A DNA stretch of 64,000 bases, taken from positions 87,423 through 151,422 of the forward strand of contig NZ_AXVM01000007.1 in assembly GCF_000484635.1 (NCBI RefSeq), read 5' to 3'. The notes below the pieces were generated by a model, which saw only the letters and a list, made by a program, of their open reading frames with translations, ran no database searches and was not told the DNA's origin. Positions 63,590 through 64,000 of the stretch are shown here, piece by piece. Each line of letters begins with the position of its first letter. Position 1 is the stretch's first letter. A program made the position numbers and the translations under genes. Source of the stretch: Comamonas badia DSM 17552. GTDB lineage: Bacteria > Pseudomonadota > Gammaproteobacteria > Burkholderiales > Burkholderiaceae_C.

Positions 63590-63917
63590 TGTCGGAAGAG
63601 GCTTCGGGTTTTCCAGAGAAAATTCAGGTTCAGGCAAATGAGTGGAAATATCGTGTACAATGCAAGGCTTCGCTGATCGCAGCGCTTCTTTGCAAGGGAT
63701 GCTCCCGGACTTGATCTGTGGGGTTTTTGTGGGGGAGAAGGGATCGTTAACAAGTTACAGCCGATAAGCGTGGGCGTTTGGTGGTGCTCCTGGTGAGTGC
63801 CTGCTGGGCTCGTCCTTTGGGATGGGTCTGAAACAAACGCTCATGGAGATAGAAGTGAAGTTCACTTCAATTCCGTTTTTATGAGTGAGGTCGCAAGACC
63901 TTAAATTTAACAAGATC
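63590..63917 (+). promoter_or_regulatory. rRNA operon leader region
   Basis: A 328-base gene-free stretch upstream of 16S rRNA. TACAAT at 63656-63661 is the best -10-like element; the -35 is unclear. Behind it TGCAAG…CGCTG-ATCG-CAGCG…TTTGCA (63661-63693) forms a nested hairpin. Nearer the gene GAAGTGAA-G-TTCACTTC (63852-63868) is a perfect palindrome, and AGGTC-GCAA-GACCT (63888-63901) is a GNRA tetraloop hairpin. Some of these probably guide RNase III processing or antitermination. A canonical boxA was not found. Confidence 0.5.
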
Positions 63918-64000
63918 GAACTGAAGAGTTTGATCCTGGCTCAGATTGAACGCTGGCGGCATGCCTTACACATGCAAGTCGAACGGCAGCGCGTCCTTCG
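63918..64000 (+). rRNA. rrs: 16S rRNA, 5' end (partial)
   Basis: The sequence GAACTGAAGAGTTTGATCCT aligns to position 1 of E. coli 16S rRNA, followed by the 27F-primer segment GGCTCAGATTGAACGCTGGC and GGCATGCCTTACACATGCAA. That continuation is characteristic of Betaproteobacteria, close to Comamonadaceae. The gene runs off the right edge. Only 83 bases are seen. Confidence 0.97.

Overview
The window is a high-GC piece of a betaproteobacterial chromosome, most likely from the family Comamonadaceae (order Burkholderiales). Three things point there: the first 83 bases of a 16S rRNA gene at the right edge, the gene orders (surE-pcm-nlpD-rluD, scpB-rluB, rlmN-pilW-rodZ-ispG-hisS-yfgM-bamB-der-hfq-hflX-hflK-hflC-hisZ-purA), and a divergent mobR/mobA pair of the type known from Comamonas. 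Family-level assignment is inference; genus cannot be settled from the sequence alone.

Layout. 1-3251 is the right end of an integrated element: a partial HTH-like protein running off the left edge, a HigB/HigA-like toxin-antitoxin pair, a tyrosine integrase, and the displaced 3' part of a tRNA-Met gene (attachment site). 3265-16416 is mostly housekeeping: a SPOR membrane protein, an I78-type lipoprotein, hemW, rdgB, rph, a PP2C phosphatase/Ser-Thr kinase pair, yicC, gmk, rpoZ, spoT, mog, darP and pmbA. 16512-19904 is the most unusual block: a short ModE-like regulator, a near-ideal ModE operator, and a divergent three-gene run encoding an envelope lipoprotein with two molybdopterin-oxidoreductase-like domains, a di-heme peroxidase lipoprotein and a TrmO homologue. 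19905-22847 holds a degraded dehydrogenase tail, an unknown membrane protein with an internal duplication, a tartrate-dehydrogenase-like gene, yqeY and rpsU with a structured leader.

23029-41463 is accessory metabolism: mobR/mobA (3-hydroxybenzoate hydroxylation), a BaiN-like flavoprotein, an RND pump pair, a five-gene tightly coupled operon (SDR, FMO-like monooxygenase, BASS transporter, NAD-epimerase, EamA exporter) opposite an IclR regulator, a GST, a CBS protein, a diguanylate cyclase and a quinone oxidoreductase. 41594-63589 is dense, co-directional core genes for protein repair, cell-envelope, rRNA modification, isoprenoid, tRNA charging, outer-membrane assembly, GTPases, Hfq, HflKC and purine metabolism. 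In rluB a 2-bp duplication shifts the frame near the 3' end. 63590-64000 is the rrn leader and the start of 16S rRNA.

A small palindromic repeat (core CGCTT-N5..8-AAGCG with flanking arms) recurs in at least six short intergenic gaps, plus one half copy, and is the main repeat structure of the window.
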